DNA from: Caproicibacter sp046707225 | GTDB taxonomy: Bacteria; Bacillota; Clostridia; Oscillospirales; Acutalibacteraceae | Length of the DNA stretch: 64,000 nucleotides | Direction: 5' to 3' | Assembly: GCF_046707225.1 (NCBI RefSeq) | Contig: NZ_JBJKOP010000035.1 | Location: 62,001-126,000 of the forward strand | Shown: in pieces, positions 16,603-25,412 of the stretch | Layout of the letters: every line of letters starts with the position of its first letter | Numbering within the stretch: position 1 is the first letter of the stretch | The notes under the pieces: model-generated | The model's database searches: none | What the model saw: only the letters and a program-made list of their open reading frames with translations | What the model was told of the DNA's origin: nothing | Position numbers and translations under genes: made by a program

Positions 16603-17453
16603 GCACGGTCGGCGAGGTTTACCGGGAGGGGCGGCGCGCCCTGTTCGACGCGGGGATCGACGGCCCGGATTTTGAAGCCGGATGCCTGTTTCAAAAAGCG
16701 TTCGGGTTTGACCGGCAGGAGCGGATTCTCCGCTCGGCTCAGGCGGCCGACCCCGTCAAAACGGAACAGTTCCGGGGATTTCTGCGCGAACGCATCAACG
16801 GGCGGCCGCTTCAGTATATTTTGGGGGAGTGGCCGTTCTGCGGAATGGACCTGCTGGTTGGGGAGGGCGTGCTGATTCCCCGTGAGGAGACGGAAGTTTT
16901 GGTCGGCACCGCCGCGGAATTGCTTGAGGGCTCGGCCGAACCGGAAATTCTTGATCTGTGCTCCGGCACGGGGGCGGTGGCGCTCACGCTCGCGGCGCGA
17001 TTCCCCGGCGCGAAGGTCGGCGCGGCGGAATGGCTGGAGCCCGCGTTCCATTATTTGAACCTCAATCTGGAAAGACAAGGGCTTTCGAATGTTCGGGCCG
17101 TTCGCCTCGATGTTTTGAATCCCGCCTCCGCGGAGCGGTTCCGGGACCTGGACTGCATCGTTTCCAACCCGCCCTATGTCCGTGCGGAGGAGCTGCCCGG
17201 CCTTCAGCCGGAAGTCCGGCGGGAACCGCGCGAAGCGCTGGACGGCGGTGAGGACGGCCTTGACTTCTACCGCGCGATCGCGAAAATCTGGGCGCCCCGG
17301 CTAAGGCCGGGCGGCGTTCTGTGCGTGGAGTGCGGAGAGGATCAGGCACGGCGGGTTGCCGCCCTCTTTGCGGATGCCGGTCTCTCCGAAATCCGCTTTT
17401 ACAAGGATTTTAACAACATTGACCGGGTCGTTTCCGCAAGAAAAGTGAGATAA
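16599..17453 (+). CDS. prmC: peptide chain release factor N5-glutamine methyltransferase
   Basis: 284 residues. The SAM-binding motif is in ILDLCSGTGAVALTLA and the substrate-glutamine motif is NPPY (CIVSNPPYVRAEEL), as in PrmC/HemK, which methylates the GGQ glutamine of release factors RF1 and RF2. The start ATG 16599 overlaps the stop of the DUF1385 gene. A longer in-frame extension upstream exists but would overlap that gene by over 100 bases. prfA, its usual partner, is not in this window. The recA promoter follows directly. Confidence 0.93.
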   Translation: MSTVGEVYREGRRALFDAGIDGPDFEAGCLFQKAFGFDRQERILRSAQAADPVKTEQFRGFLRERINGRPLQYILGEWPFCGMDLLVGEGVLIPREETEVLVGTAAELLEGSAEPEILDLCSGTGAVALTLAARFPGAKVGAAEWLEPAFHYLNLNLERQGLSNVRAVRLDVLNPASAERFRDLDCIVSNPPYVRAEELPGLQPEVRREPREALDGGEDGLDFYRAIAKIWAPRLRPGGVLCVECGEDQARRVAALFADAGLSEIRFYKDFNNIDRVVSARKVR

Positions 17454-17501
17454 ACATTTGTTCGTAAAGTCCTTGCTTTTCCCCGGACGATCGATTATAA
17501 T
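17451..17501 (+). promoter_or_regulatory. recA promoter with upstream LexA (SOS) box
   Basis: TAAACATTTGTTCG (17451-17464) matches the Gram-positive LexA box core CGAAC-N4-GTTCG with two mismatches in the left half. TTGCTT (17473-17478), a 17-bp spacer and TATAAT (17496-17501) form the promoter. The box lies just upstream of the -35, overlapping the end of prmC. Confidence 0.8.
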
Positions 17502-17542
17502 GAATTGGAAGAAATGAAAGAGCCTGACGGGAGGAATTCAGT

Positions 17543-18691
17543 ATGGCGGCGGGAAAAAAAATGCCGGAAAAGCTGGTCGGCAAGGGAACCGATAAAAAGA
17601 AGGCGCTGGAAACAGCGCTGGCGCAGATCGAAAAGCAATACGGCAAAGGGGCGGTCATGCGCCTGGGACAGAACGAGGCCATGCATGTCGAGGCGATTCC
17701 GACCGGCTCGCTCGGGCTTGACCTGGCGCTTGGAATCGGCGGCTTGCCGCGCGGCAGGATCATAGAAATCTATGGGCCGGAAAGCTCCGGCAAAACTACG
17801 CTGGCGCTGCACTGCATCGCGCAGGGGCAAAAAAACGGCGGCAACGCCGCGTTCATCGACGTGGAACACGCGCTGGACCCGGTTTACGCGCGTGCGCTCG
17901 GCGTGGATGTGGACTCCCTGCTGGTCTCTCAGCCGGACACCGGCGAGCAGGCGCTGGAAATCACGGAGGCTTTGGTGCGCTCCGGCGCGATCGACGTTAT
18001 CGTGGTGGATTCGGTGGCGGCGCTGGTACCGCGGGTGGAAATCGAGGGCGAAATGGGCGACAGCCACGTCGGCCTGCAGGCCCGCCTGATGTCCCAGGCC
18101 CTTCGCAAGCTGGCGGGCGCGATTTCCAAATCAAACTGCGTGGCGATCTTTATCAATCAGCTGCGCGAGAAAGTCGGCGTGATGTACGGCAACCCCGAGG
18201 TGACCCCGGGCGGCAGAGCGCTGAAATTCTACGCTTCCGTCAGAATCGATATCCGCAAGGTCGAAACCTTGAAAAACGGAACGGAAATGATCGGTTCGCA
18301 TACGAGGGCGAAGGTGGTCAAGAACAAGATTGCGCCGCCGTTCCGCTCCGCGGAGTTCGACGTGATGTACGGACAGGGGATTTCGCACGACGGAGAGCTG
18401 CTGGACCTCGGCGTTCAGCTCGACCTTGTGCAGAAAAGCGGCGCGTGGTTTTCCTATCAGGACATCAGAATCGGGCAGGGGCGCGAAAATGCGAAAAACT
18501 TTTTCGCGGAACACCCGGATACGGCGGAAGAACTGGAGAAACAGATTCGGCAGCATATGACGGAGCTGTTCAATAAGCCGGCGCCCGGATCGAAAATCCG
18601 TCCCGTGGAAACCGCCGTCAAGGAAGAGGACGCCGGAAACGGAAAAGCGAGCGCCAATTCCGATATCGACATTGAGGCGGACGACGAATGA
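17543..18691 (+). CDS. recA: recombinase A
   Basis: 382 residues. It forms filaments on single-stranded DNA, catalyses strand exchange and triggers LexA cleavage. The Walker A motif GPESSGKT (K about 84), Walker B VIVVDSVAAL and the loop-2 region MSQALRKLAG are intact. The acidic C-terminal tail (DIDIEADDE) is typical. GGGAGG precedes the ATG. Its promoter carries a LexA box, and recX overlaps its end by four bases. Confidence 0.98.
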   Translation: MAAGKKMPEKLVGKGTDKKKALETALAQIEKQYGKGAVMRLGQNEAMHVEAIPTGSLGLDLALGIGGLPRGRIIEIYGPESSGKTTLALHCIAQGQKNGGNAAFIDVEHALDPVYARALGVDVDSLLVSQPDTGEQALEITEALVRSGAIDVIVVDSVAALVPRVEIEGEMGDSHVGLQARLMSQALRKLAGAISKSNCVAIFINQLREKVGVMYGNPEVTPGGRALKFYASVRIDIRKVETLKNGTEMIGSHTRAKVVKNKIAPPFRSAEFDVMYGQGISHDGELLDLGVQLDLVQKSGAWFSYQDIRIGQGRENAKNFFAEHPDTAEELEKQIRQHMTELFNKPAPGSKIRPVETAVKEEDAGNGKASANSDIDIEADDE

Positions 18692-19338
18692 TGCTCTCCG
18701 CGGCGGAACCCCGCAGAAAGGGCCTGACGGCCCTCTTTGTCGACGGGGAATACGCCGTCAGCGTGGATACGGAGACCTTTGTCCTCTCCGGGCTGAAACC
18801 GGGCGCGGAACTGTCGGATGAGCGGCTGCACGAGCTGATTCGGAAAAGCGACGCGCGGCGCGCGCAGGAAAAGGCCCTTTATCTTCTGGAACACCGCGCC
18901 CACTCCCAAAAGGAGCTTGCAGACAAAATTGCCCGAACCGTTTCGCGCGAGGCGGCCGAGCGGGCCGCCTCGCGTCTGGTTGAACTCGGGATGGTCAATG
19001 ATGAGGAGTATGCCCGGAACCTTGCAGCGGAACTGTTCGGACGCAAGGGCTGCTCCGCTTCCCGTGTAAAATGGGAGCTGGCGAAACGGGGGATCGAACG
19101 CGATCTGGCGGAGCGCATTGTGGAAGAAAGCGAGCCGGACCCGGTCGAAGCCGTCCAAAGGCTTCTCCAAAAGAAATACGCCCGCCTTCTGGGCGACGAA
19201 AAGGGGCGGCACCGCGTTGTGGCGGCGCTGCAAAGGTTAGGTTACCGGTGGGATGACATCAAAAGCGGGCTCAGAAAATTTGAGGAAGAGGATGACAGCT
19301 TTGCGGGATGCGGAGAAGACGATCGGCAATCTGATTGA
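18688..19338 (+). CDS. recX: RecA modulator RecX
   Basis: 216 residues with the three-helix repeats of RecX, including YLLEHRAHSQKELADKIA, LVELGMVNDEEYARNL and RVKWELAKRGIE. RecX binds RecA filaments and limits their activity. ATG 18688 overlaps the recA stop (ATGA), which couples their translation; ATG 18691 is an alternative. Its 3' end overlaps the next gene by 47 bases. Confidence 0.9.
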   Translation: MMLSAAEPRRKGLTALFVDGEYAVSVDTETFVLSGLKPGAELSDERLHELIRKSDARRAQEKALYLLEHRAHSQKELADKIARTVSREAAERAASRLVELGMVNDEEYARNLAAELFGRKGCSASRVKWELAKRGIERDLAERIVEESEPDPVEAVQRLLQKKYARLLGDEKGRHRVVAALQRLGYRWDDIKSGLRKFEEEDDSFAGCGEDDRQSD

Positions 19339-19717
19339 CAAACAGAAAACGGCGTACGTCGGTTCCGCCGACGCGGACGGCTTTCCGAACGTGAAGGCGA
19401 TGTTCTCCCCCAGAAAACGCGAGGGAATCCGGGCGTTTTATTTTACGACCAACACATCGTCGCTTCGTGCGGAGCAATACCGTGAAAATCCCAAAGCCTG
19501 CATTTATTTCTGCGACAAGCGTTTTTTTCGCGGCGTGATGCTCAAAGGCACCATGCAGGTTTTGGAGGATGCGGAGTCCAAGGCGATGATCTGGCGGGAA
19601 GGCGATGACAGATACTATCCGGAGGGCGTCGCGGACCCCGACTACTGCGTGCTGAAATTCACGGCGATGGCTGGCAGATATTATAGTAATTTTCATTCGG
19701 AGGATTTTATCGTCTGA
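19292..19717 (+). CDS. PPOX-fold (pyridoxamine 5'-phosphate oxidase-like) flavin-binding protein
   Basis: 141 residues. The pattern AYVGSADADGFPNVKAMFSP, then FYFTTNTSSLRAEQYRENPKACIYF and a final VLKFTAMAGRYYSNF, matches the split-barrel PPOX/general-stress-protein-26-like family that binds FMN. The reaction is not known. ATG 19292 is preferred because the protein then begins at the conserved first helix and GGAAGAGG lies upstream; earlier in-frame starts would extend further into recX. Confidence 0.82.
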   Translation: MTALRDAEKTIGNLIDKQKTAYVGSADADGFPNVKAMFSPRKREGIRAFYFTTNTSSLRAEQYRENPKACIYFCDKRFFRGVMLKGTMQVLEDAESKAMIWREGDDRYYPEGVADPDYCVLKFTAMAGRYYSNFHSEDFIV

Positions 19718-19735
19718 ACAAAATCAGGAGAAGAT

Positions 19736-21064
19736 ATGGCATATTCGGTAGGACTTGTGAACCTTGGATGCCCCAAAAATCAGGTGGACGCGGAGCTGAT
19801 GCTCGCGATTTTGCTGAAAGCGGGCTATAAACTGAAAAAGGACGCGGCGGAAGCGGATGTCGCGATCGTAAATACCTGCGGATTTATCGACGCGGCGAAG
19901 CAGGAATCCATCGGTGAAATTTTGGAGCTTGCGAAGAAAAAGGCCGAAGGGCAAGTCAGGGCGATCGTTGTGACCGGCTGCCTGGCGGAACGCTACCGGG
20001 AGCAGATTCTCCGCGAGCTGCCGGAGGTTGACGGGGTCGCGGGCATCGGGGCGAACAGCAATATTGCCCAGGTCGTTCAAAAGGCGCTTGAAGGGGACAA
20101 AACAGAGCTGTTTCCGGAAAAGACAAAGCTGCCTCTGTGCGGAGAGCGCAGTCTGCTGACCCCGCGATACTCGGCTTACCTGAAAATCGCGGAGGGGTGC
20201 GACAATCGCTGCTCCTACTGCGCGATTCCGGCGATCCGCGGCCCGTACCGTTCCCGCGCAATGGAGGAAATTGAGCAGGAAGCTCGATCGCTCGCCGCCG
20301 GCGGGGCAAAAGAGCTGATCCTGATTGCGCAGGACACGTCCCGTTACGGGTACGACCTGTATCACAAGCTGATGCTGCCGGAGCTTCTGCGCCGCCTTTG
20401 CCGGATCGACGGGCCGGAATGGATCCGTGTTCTGTACGCTTACCCGGATTCCATCACCGACGAGTTGCTTCAGACGATAGCATCGGAAGAGAAAATCGTA
20501 AAATACCTTGATTTACCGCTCCAGCACTGCAGCGGCAGAATTCTGAAAGCAATGCGCCGGGTCGGCGACCGCGCCTCCCTGACCGCGCTGATGCACAAAA
20601 TCCGGGGCGCGGTTCCCGGAATAATTCTGCGGTCGACCCTGATCGCCGGGTTCCCCGGCGAAACGGAAGAGGATTTTGAGGAGCTTTGCGGGTTTGTCCG
20701 CGAAATCCGGTTTGAACGGCTCGGGTGCTTTGCCTACTCGCAGGAGGAAGGCACCGCGGCGGCGGAGCTGCCGGGCCAGCTGGAAGAGGAAGTCAAGCGC
20801 CGCCGCGCGGAATTTGTCATGGAACTCCAGATGAATATTATGCAGGAGCAGGCGGAAGCTCTGGTCGGGAAAACCCTTCGGGTGCTGACGGAGGGCTTTG
20901 ACCGGGAAGCGGGCCTTTGTTACGGGCGCGGCGCGGCGGACGCGCCGGACATCGACGGAAGAGTCTGGTTTTTGGCGCGCCGTAAGCCGGAGCCGGGCCG
21001 GTTTGTCGGCGTGAAAATCACCGACTGCATCGACGGCGACCCGGCCGGGCGTGCCGTGGAATAA
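19736..21064 (+). CDS. rimO: ribosomal protein S12 methylthiotransferase RimO
   Basis: 442 residues. UPF0004 domain begins GLVNLGCPKNQVDAE, the RimO variant of the MiaB family. The radical-SAM cluster motif CDNRCSYC (C155, C159, C162) and a C-terminal TRAM domain follow. It adds a methylthio group to an aspartate of ribosomal protein S12. AGGAGA precedes the ATG. Only 12 bases separate it from pgsA. Confidence 0.95.
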   Translation: MAYSVGLVNLGCPKNQVDAELMLAILLKAGYKLKKDAAEADVAIVNTCGFIDAAKQESIGEILELAKKKAEGQVRAIVVTGCLAERYREQILRELPEVDGVAGIGANSNIAQVVQKALEGDKTELFPEKTKLPLCGERSLLTPRYSAYLKIAEGCDNRCSYCAIPAIRGPYRSRAMEEIEQEARSLAAGGAKELILIAQDTSRYGYDLYHKLMLPELLRRLCRIDGPEWIRVLYAYPDSITDELLQTIASEEKIVKYLDLPLQHCSGRILKAMRRVGDRASLTALMHKIRGAVPGIILRSTLIAGFPGETEEDFEELCGFVREIRFERLGCFAYSQEEGTAAAELPGQLEEEVKRRRAEFVMELQMNIMQEQAEALVGKTLRVLTEGFDREAGLCYGRGAADAPDIDGRVWFLARRKPEPGRFVGVKITDCIDGDPAGRAVE

Positions 21065-21076
21065 GGGGGAGTTGTC

Positions 21077-21679
21077 TTGAATCTGCCCAATAAGCTGACT
21101 ATTGCGAGAATCTGTATGGTTCCGTTTTTCCTTATCGCGCTTCTGGCTCAGGACTACATCGGCCTGCATTATCTCTGGGCGCTGATTTTGTTTGCCGCGG
21201 CTTCCTACACCGACCGGCTGGACGGCAAAATCGCAAGGAAAACGAATCAGATCACCGATTTCGGCAAATTTATGGACCCGCTCGCGGATAAAATTCTGGT
21301 TTTGTCCGCACTGGTCTGCTTTGTGCAGTTCGGCCTTGCGGATTCCTGGGTGGTCGTTATTATCCTTGCGCGGGAATTTATGGTGACGGGGATCCGTCTG
21401 ATCGCCGCCGAAAACGGACGCGTCCTTGCGGCGAACAAGTGGGGAAAAGCGAAAACGGTCAGCCAGGTCGTGGCGATCACGGCAGTACTGATGTTCCAGT
21501 TTCTTCTGGAACTGGTCCGGAATGGAATTCTGCCGGCGTTCACCATTTTCGGTTCGGACGGCGCTTTCATCCTGACGTGGCTCGGAAGTTTTTTGGTATT
21601 GATTTCCGCCGTTTTCGCGGTGGTTTCCGGAATGATTTATTTGATGCAGAATATTCAGCTGATTGACACCACAAAATAA
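21077..21679 (+). CDS. pgsA: CDP-diacylglycerol-glycerol-3-phosphate 3-phosphatidyltransferase
   Basis: 200 residues with about four to five membrane helices. The CDP-alcohol phosphotransferase motif D-x2-DG-x2-AR-x8-G-x3-D-x3-D is complete in DRLDGKIAR...GKFMDPLAD. It makes phosphatidylglycerol phosphate, the first step to phosphatidylglycerol. Start is TTG 21077 with GGGGGAG upstream; the protein then begins NLPNKLTIARI as expected. No terminator is evident; the T-box promoter of cysE begins 10 bases after the stop. Confidence 0.93.
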   Translation: MNLPNKLTIARICMVPFFLIALLAQDYIGLHYLWALILFAAASYTDRLDGKIARKTNQITDFGKFMDPLADKILVLSALVCFVQFGLADSWVVVIILAREFMVTGIRLIAAENGRVLAANKWGKAKTVSQVVAITAVLMFQFLLELVRNGILPAFTIFGSDGAFILTWLGSFLVLISAVFAVVSGMIYLMQNIQLIDTTK

Positions 21680-21688
21680 AGCAGGGTG

Positions 21689-21717
21689 TTTACAGAATGC
21701 TTTTTTTGTACTATACT
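21689..21717 (+). promoter_or_regulatory. sigma-A promoter of the cysE-cysS operon
   Basis: TTTACA (21689-21694), 17 bp, TATACT (21712-21717). Transcription would start near 21724, giving a leader of about 287 bases. Confidence 0.8.
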
Positions 21718-21723
21718 GTGTAA

Positions 21724-21994
21724 CGCCGGGATCGATTCCGGCTATTATGAAACAAACGGAACATGCGACGACCGGAAGAAGTAATTCCTCAGGCTGCAAA
21801 AGAGAGAAAGCGTCATCGGCTGAAAGCGCTTTTTGCCATGCGGAGGAACGAAATGCGTCCGCGAGCATGCGGGGGGAACTTTCAGTATCCCCGCACGGGC
21901 AGCCCCGTTACAGGCATTCATGAGAAATAAAGCGGAGTGGAACCGCGGCAGATGCCGCCTCCGTCCCCAAACAGGGGACGGAGGCGGCTTTTTT
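21724..21994 (+). promoter_or_regulatory. cysteine T-box riboswitch leader
   Basis: All main T-box parts are visible. Stem I has an AGTA loop-E motif (21780-21783), the TTCCTC/GAGGAA pairing (21785-21790 with 21843-21848), the AGAGAG bulge motif (21801-21806) and specifier TGC = Cys (21854-21856). The T-box GAGTGGAACCGCGG spans 21935-21948. A terminator follows with a 15-bp stem (21954-21968 with 21974-21988) and six T. The acceptor-pairing bulge reads UGGA rather than the usual UGGU, which suits the U73 discriminator of tRNA-Cys. Uncharged tRNA-Cys would stabilise the antiterminator and switch on cysE and cysS. Confidence 0.93.
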
Positions 21995-22010
21995 CCCACA
22001 GGAGGTTTTT

Positions 22011-22685
22011 ATGTTTTCCAGTCTCAAGGCAGACCTTGATTCCATCATCGACCGCGACCCCGCCGCGCGCTCCCGGCTGGAGGTTTTTTTCCTCTATTCG
22101 GGGTTCAAGGCGGTCCGGTCCTATCGAATTGCCCACTGGTTTTACGAGCGCAATCACAAATTCATCGCTCGGTATCTTTCCCAGAGGGCGCGGCATAAAA
22201 CGGGAATTGAAATTCATCCGGGCGCAAAAATCGGCAAAGGGCTTTTTATCGACCACGGCATGGGCGTGGTAATCGGAGAAACTTCTGAAATCGGCGACTA
22301 CTGCACCCTGTATCAGGGAGTAACGCTTGGCGGAACCGGCAAAGACCACGGCAAGCGCCACCCGACGCTGGGAAGCAACGTGCTGGTCGGCGCCGGCGCA
22401 AAGATCCTCGGCCCCTTCCATGTGGGCGACAACGCGCGCGTGGCGGCGGGGGCGGTCGTGCTGGAAGAAGTCCCGGCGAACGCCACGGCGGTCGGTGTGC
22501 CTGCGCGCATTGTTCGCCTTGACGGAGTGCGCCCGACAAATCTGGACCAGATTCACATCGGCGACCCGGTCTCCCAGCAGCTCTGCTACATGGGGGTGGA
22601 ACTTCGAAAGATCCATTCACAGCTTGACATGATGGAAAAAACCGTCTCGCATCAGGACGGAAAAAGAGCGGCGAAAAGCTCATAA
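22011..22685 (+). CDS. cysE: serine O-acetyltransferase
   Basis: 224 residues. It acetylates L-serine with acetyl-CoA, the committed step to cysteine. The left-handed beta-helix hexapeptide region is evident (GAKIGKGLFIDHGMGVVIGE, then GVTLGGTGKDHGKRHPTLG). Start ATG 22011 has AGGAGG 8 bases upstream. It is controlled by the cysteine T-box and followed 14 bases later by cysS. Confidence 0.95.
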   Translation: MFSSLKADLDSIIDRDPAARSRLEVFFLYSGFKAVRSYRIAHWFYERNHKFIARYLSQRARHKTGIEIHPGAKIGKGLFIDHGMGVVIGETSEIGDYCTLYQGVTLGGTGKDHGKRHPTLGSNVLVGAGAKILGPFHVGDNARVAAGAVVLEEVPANATAVGVPARIVRLDGVRPTNLDQIHIGDPVSQQLCYMGVELRKIHSQLDMMEKTVSHQDGKRAAKSS

Positions 22686-22699
22686 AGGAGGACAATTAA

Positions 22700-24106
22700 A
22701 TGAAAATTTACAACACGCTGACAAGGCAGAAAGAGGAATTTGTTCCGATTGAGCCCGGAGAGGCGAAAATCTACGCCTGCGGCCCGACCGTGTACAATTA
22801 CATCCACATCGGGAACGCGAGACCGATCTGCGTGTTCGACGTGCTCCGCCGGTACCTGGAGTACCGGGGGATGAAAGTAACCTTTGTGCAGAATTTCACC
22901 GACATCGACGACAAGATTATCCGGAAGGCGAACGAGGAAAAAACCGATTATCTCACGGTGTCGCAGCAGTACATCGAGGAATACCGGACGGACGCGGCGG
23001 GGCTGAACGTGCGCCCCGCGACGGTTCATCCGCTCGCGACGGAGAATATCGATGAGATCATCTCCATTATTTCCGACCTGGTCGAAAAAGGCTATGCCTA
23101 TCCGGCGGAAAACGGAGACGTTTATTTCCGCACGCTGAAGGATTCCGGTTACGGCAAGCTGTCGCACCAGCCGCTGGACGACCTGAAATCCGGTGCGCGC
23201 ATCGCGGTCGGCGAACACAAGGAGGACCCGCTCGATTTCGCCCTGTGGAAGGGTTCGAAGCCCGGGGAGCCAAGCTGGATTTCCCCCTGGGGGCACGGAA
23301 GGCCCGGCTGGCACATCGAGTGCTCCGCCATGGCGCGCCGGTACCTCGGCAAAACGATCGATATCCACTGCGGCGGGCAGGACCTGATCTTCCCACACCA
23401 CGAAAATGAAATCGCGCAGAGCGAATGCTGCAACGGCGTACCCTTCGCGCACTACTGGATGCACAACGGCTACATCAATGTGGACAACAAAAAGATGTCG
23501 AAATCACTCGGCAATTTCTTTACCGTGCGTGACGTAGCCGAAAAATACGGGTATGAGCCGATCCGCTACCTGATGATTTCTTCGCATTACCGCACGCCGA
23601 TCAATTACAACATCGAGATCATCGAGCAGTGCAAATCCGCTTTGGACCGGCTTTATCACTGCCGTGAAAATCTTGAATTCCTGCTCGGACACGCTCCGGC
23701 CGGGGAACGAGAGGGCGAACGGGAGCTGCGCCGCTTGTTCGAATCCCGCCAGGACCGTTTCATTGAGGCGATGGAGGACGACCTGAACACGGCGGACGCG
23801 ATTTCCGCGCTGTTCGACCTTGCGAAGGACATCAACACAAACCTGACGGCGGAAAAGAATCCGTCCAAAGACCTGTGCCGCACCGCTCTTGATTTATTTA
23901 ACGATCTCGCGGAGGTGCTGGGCCTTTTGTATGCGAAGAAAGAGACCGGCGCCGATGAGGAGATCGAGCGGCTGATCGCCGAACGGACAAAAGCGCGCGC
24001 TGATAAGGATTGGGCGACGGCAGACCGGATCCGCGACGAGCTGAAAGCCCGCCGTGTGGTGCTGGAAGACACGCCGCAGGGCGTGAAGTGGAAGATCGAA
24101 GGATAA
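22700..24106 (+). CDS. cysS: cysteinyl-tRNA synthetase
   Basis: 468 residues, class I synthetase. The HIGH-type signature is in YNYIHIGNARP, the KMSKS loop in NKKMSKSLGNF, and zinc ligands in YACGPT, HIECS and FPHHENE. It charges tRNA-Cys. AAAGGAGG precedes ATG 22700. Co-transcribed with cysE under Cys T-box control, so synthesis and charging of cysteine rise together. Confidence 0.98.
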   Translation: MKIYNTLTRQKEEFVPIEPGEAKIYACGPTVYNYIHIGNARPICVFDVLRRYLEYRGMKVTFVQNFTDIDDKIIRKANEEKTDYLTVSQQYIEEYRTDAAGLNVRPATVHPLATENIDEIISIISDLVEKGYAYPAENGDVYFRTLKDSGYGKLSHQPLDDLKSGARIAVGEHKEDPLDFALWKGSKPGEPSWISPWGHGRPGWHIECSAMARRYLGKTIDIHCGGQDLIFPHHENEIAQSECCNGVPFAHYWMHNGYINVDNKKMSKSLGNFFTVRDVAEKYGYEPIRYLMISSHYRTPINYNIEIIEQCKSALDRLYHCRENLEFLLGHAPAGEREGERELRRLFESRQDRFIEAMEDDLNTADAISALFDLAKDINTNLTAEKNPSKDLCRTALDLFNDLAEVLGLLYAKKETGADEEIERLIAERTKARADKDWATADRIRDELKARRVVLEDTPQGVKWKIEG

Positions 24107-24121
24107 TTACACAGGAGCACA

Positions 24122-24160
24122 AACACCCCCGCGGGCATAAACTGCCCATGGGGGTGTTTT
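24122..24160 (+). terminator. terminator-like hairpin at the end of the cys operon, overlapping the next ribosome site
   Basis: AACACCCCC (24122-24130) pairs with GGGGGTGTT (24150-24158), with inner GGGCA/TGCCC pairing. The 3' arm includes the GGGGGTG that serves as Shine-Dalgarno for the ATG at 24162, so the stem may both terminate and mask translation. Confidence 0.7.
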
Positions 24161-24161
24161 C

Positions 24162-25382
24162 ATGTTTAACAGGAAACGCGGTCCCTTTTTCCTGTTCCTG
24201 TTTCTTGGGCCGGGCATGCTGGCCGCAATGGCCGACAACGACGCGGGCGGAATTTTATCCTATGCCCTGACGGGCGCAAAGTTCGGCCCTGCCGTATTTG
24301 TTCCGCTGACGCTTTGCCTGATGCCGGTTACATACACCGTTCAGGAAATGGCGATGAGGCTGGGAGTCGTTTCAAACGCGGGTTTTACACGGCTGCTGCG
24401 GGAGCGGTACGGGCGTGGATGGATGGTCTGCCAGATCGTCGCGCTGATGATGGAAAACCTCCTGACACTGCTGACGGAATTTGTCGGGATGTCCGCGGGC
24501 CTTCATCTGATCGGCCTGCCCCGAGTCCCGGCGGTGCTGATTAGCACCGTTCTGGTTTTTTCAATTACTTTGCTCAGCGGGTACCGGAAAAAAGAACGCA
24601 TGGGTCTCTTGATCGGAATGTATAATCTGGTGTTCCTTTTTCTGGCATTCGCCGTGAAGTCCGGCGTCGGCGCGATGGAAAGCCTTCGCCTTTCCTCGGG
24701 CGGGGATTTCCGCTGGTACGCGGCGGCGCTGATCGGAAACGCGGTCGCGCCGTGGATGATTTTTTATCAAAACTCCGCCTACGCAGACCATGGCGCCAGG
24801 TCGCGCCGCATCCGGGACGGCAGAAAAGACGTTTTCGCGGGATGCGTCTGTCAGGTTGCCGTTGCGGCGGCGCTGATTTTCGTCGGTTCCTCCGTTTTCG
24901 GGATGGTGCCGAATCTGGAAGCGGCCGGGCCGGCCGAGCTGGTTTCGGCGCTCTCCGCGCGGGTCGGCCCGCTCGCGGGGATTCTGTTCGCGCTGGGTCT
25001 CTTTAACTCCGGGCTTCTTGCCGCAATCACCGTTTCCCTGTCGTCGTCGTTCAGCATTGCGGAAGCGTTCGGCTGGTCGAACAGCCTGAACGACAGCGTC
25101 CGCGACGCGCCCGGGTTCTATGCCGTTTACGGAATCAGCGTGCTGGCGGCGGCCGGCGCGGTTTTGATTCCGGGCCTGCCGCTGAACTGGGCCGCCGTCT
25201 TTGTTCAGGTCGCGGGCGGCGTTCTGATGACGCCGGTGCTTGTTTTTCTGACTCTTCTGACCTCCAGCCGCCAGGTGATGGGCGAGTGCGCGAACACGGG
25301 GGCGCAGAAAATCCGCGCGTGGTTCTGCGTTGCCGTTCTGACGGCGGTCTGCGTCTTTACTTTTCTCAGGGCGGCGGTATAA
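24162..25382 (+). CDS. NRAMP-superfamily metal transporter with non-canonical metal-site motifs
   Basis: 406 residues, about 11 helices. The fold is recognised from GPGMLAAMADNDAGGILSY (helix 1) and NAVAPWMIFYQNSAYADHG (helix 6). Canonical NRAMP Mn/Fe transporters have DPGN in helix 1 and MPHNLYLHS in helix 6; here these read DNDAGG and APWMIFYQNS. Loss of the soft-metal-binding methionine is the feature I recall for NRAMP-related magnesium transporters (NRMT), so Mg2+ (or Mn2+) transport is a better guess than iron; aluminium-type relatives are another option. The ribosome site is embedded in the cys-operon hairpin. Substrate is inference. Confidence 0.8.
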   Translation: MFNRKRGPFFLFLFLGPGMLAAMADNDAGGILSYALTGAKFGPAVFVPLTLCLMPVTYTVQEMAMRLGVVSNAGFTRLLRERYGRGWMVCQIVALMMENLLTLLTEFVGMSAGLHLIGLPRVPAVLISTVLVFSITLLSGYRKKERMGLLIGMYNLVFLFLAFAVKSGVGAMESLRLSSGGDFRWYAAALIGNAVAPWMIFYQNSAYADHGARSRRIRDGRKDVFAGCVCQVAVAAALIFVGSSVFGMVPNLEAAGPAELVSALSARVGPLAGILFALGLFNSGLLAAITVSLSSSFSIAEAFGWSNSLNDSVRDAPGFYAVYGISVLAAAGAVLIPGLPLNWAAVFVQVAGGVLMTPVLVFLTLLTSSRQVMGECANTGAQKIRAWFCVAVLTAVCVFTFLRAAV

Positions 25383-25412
25383 TAGAGGGGAAACAGCAAA
25401 GGGGATTTTCAA

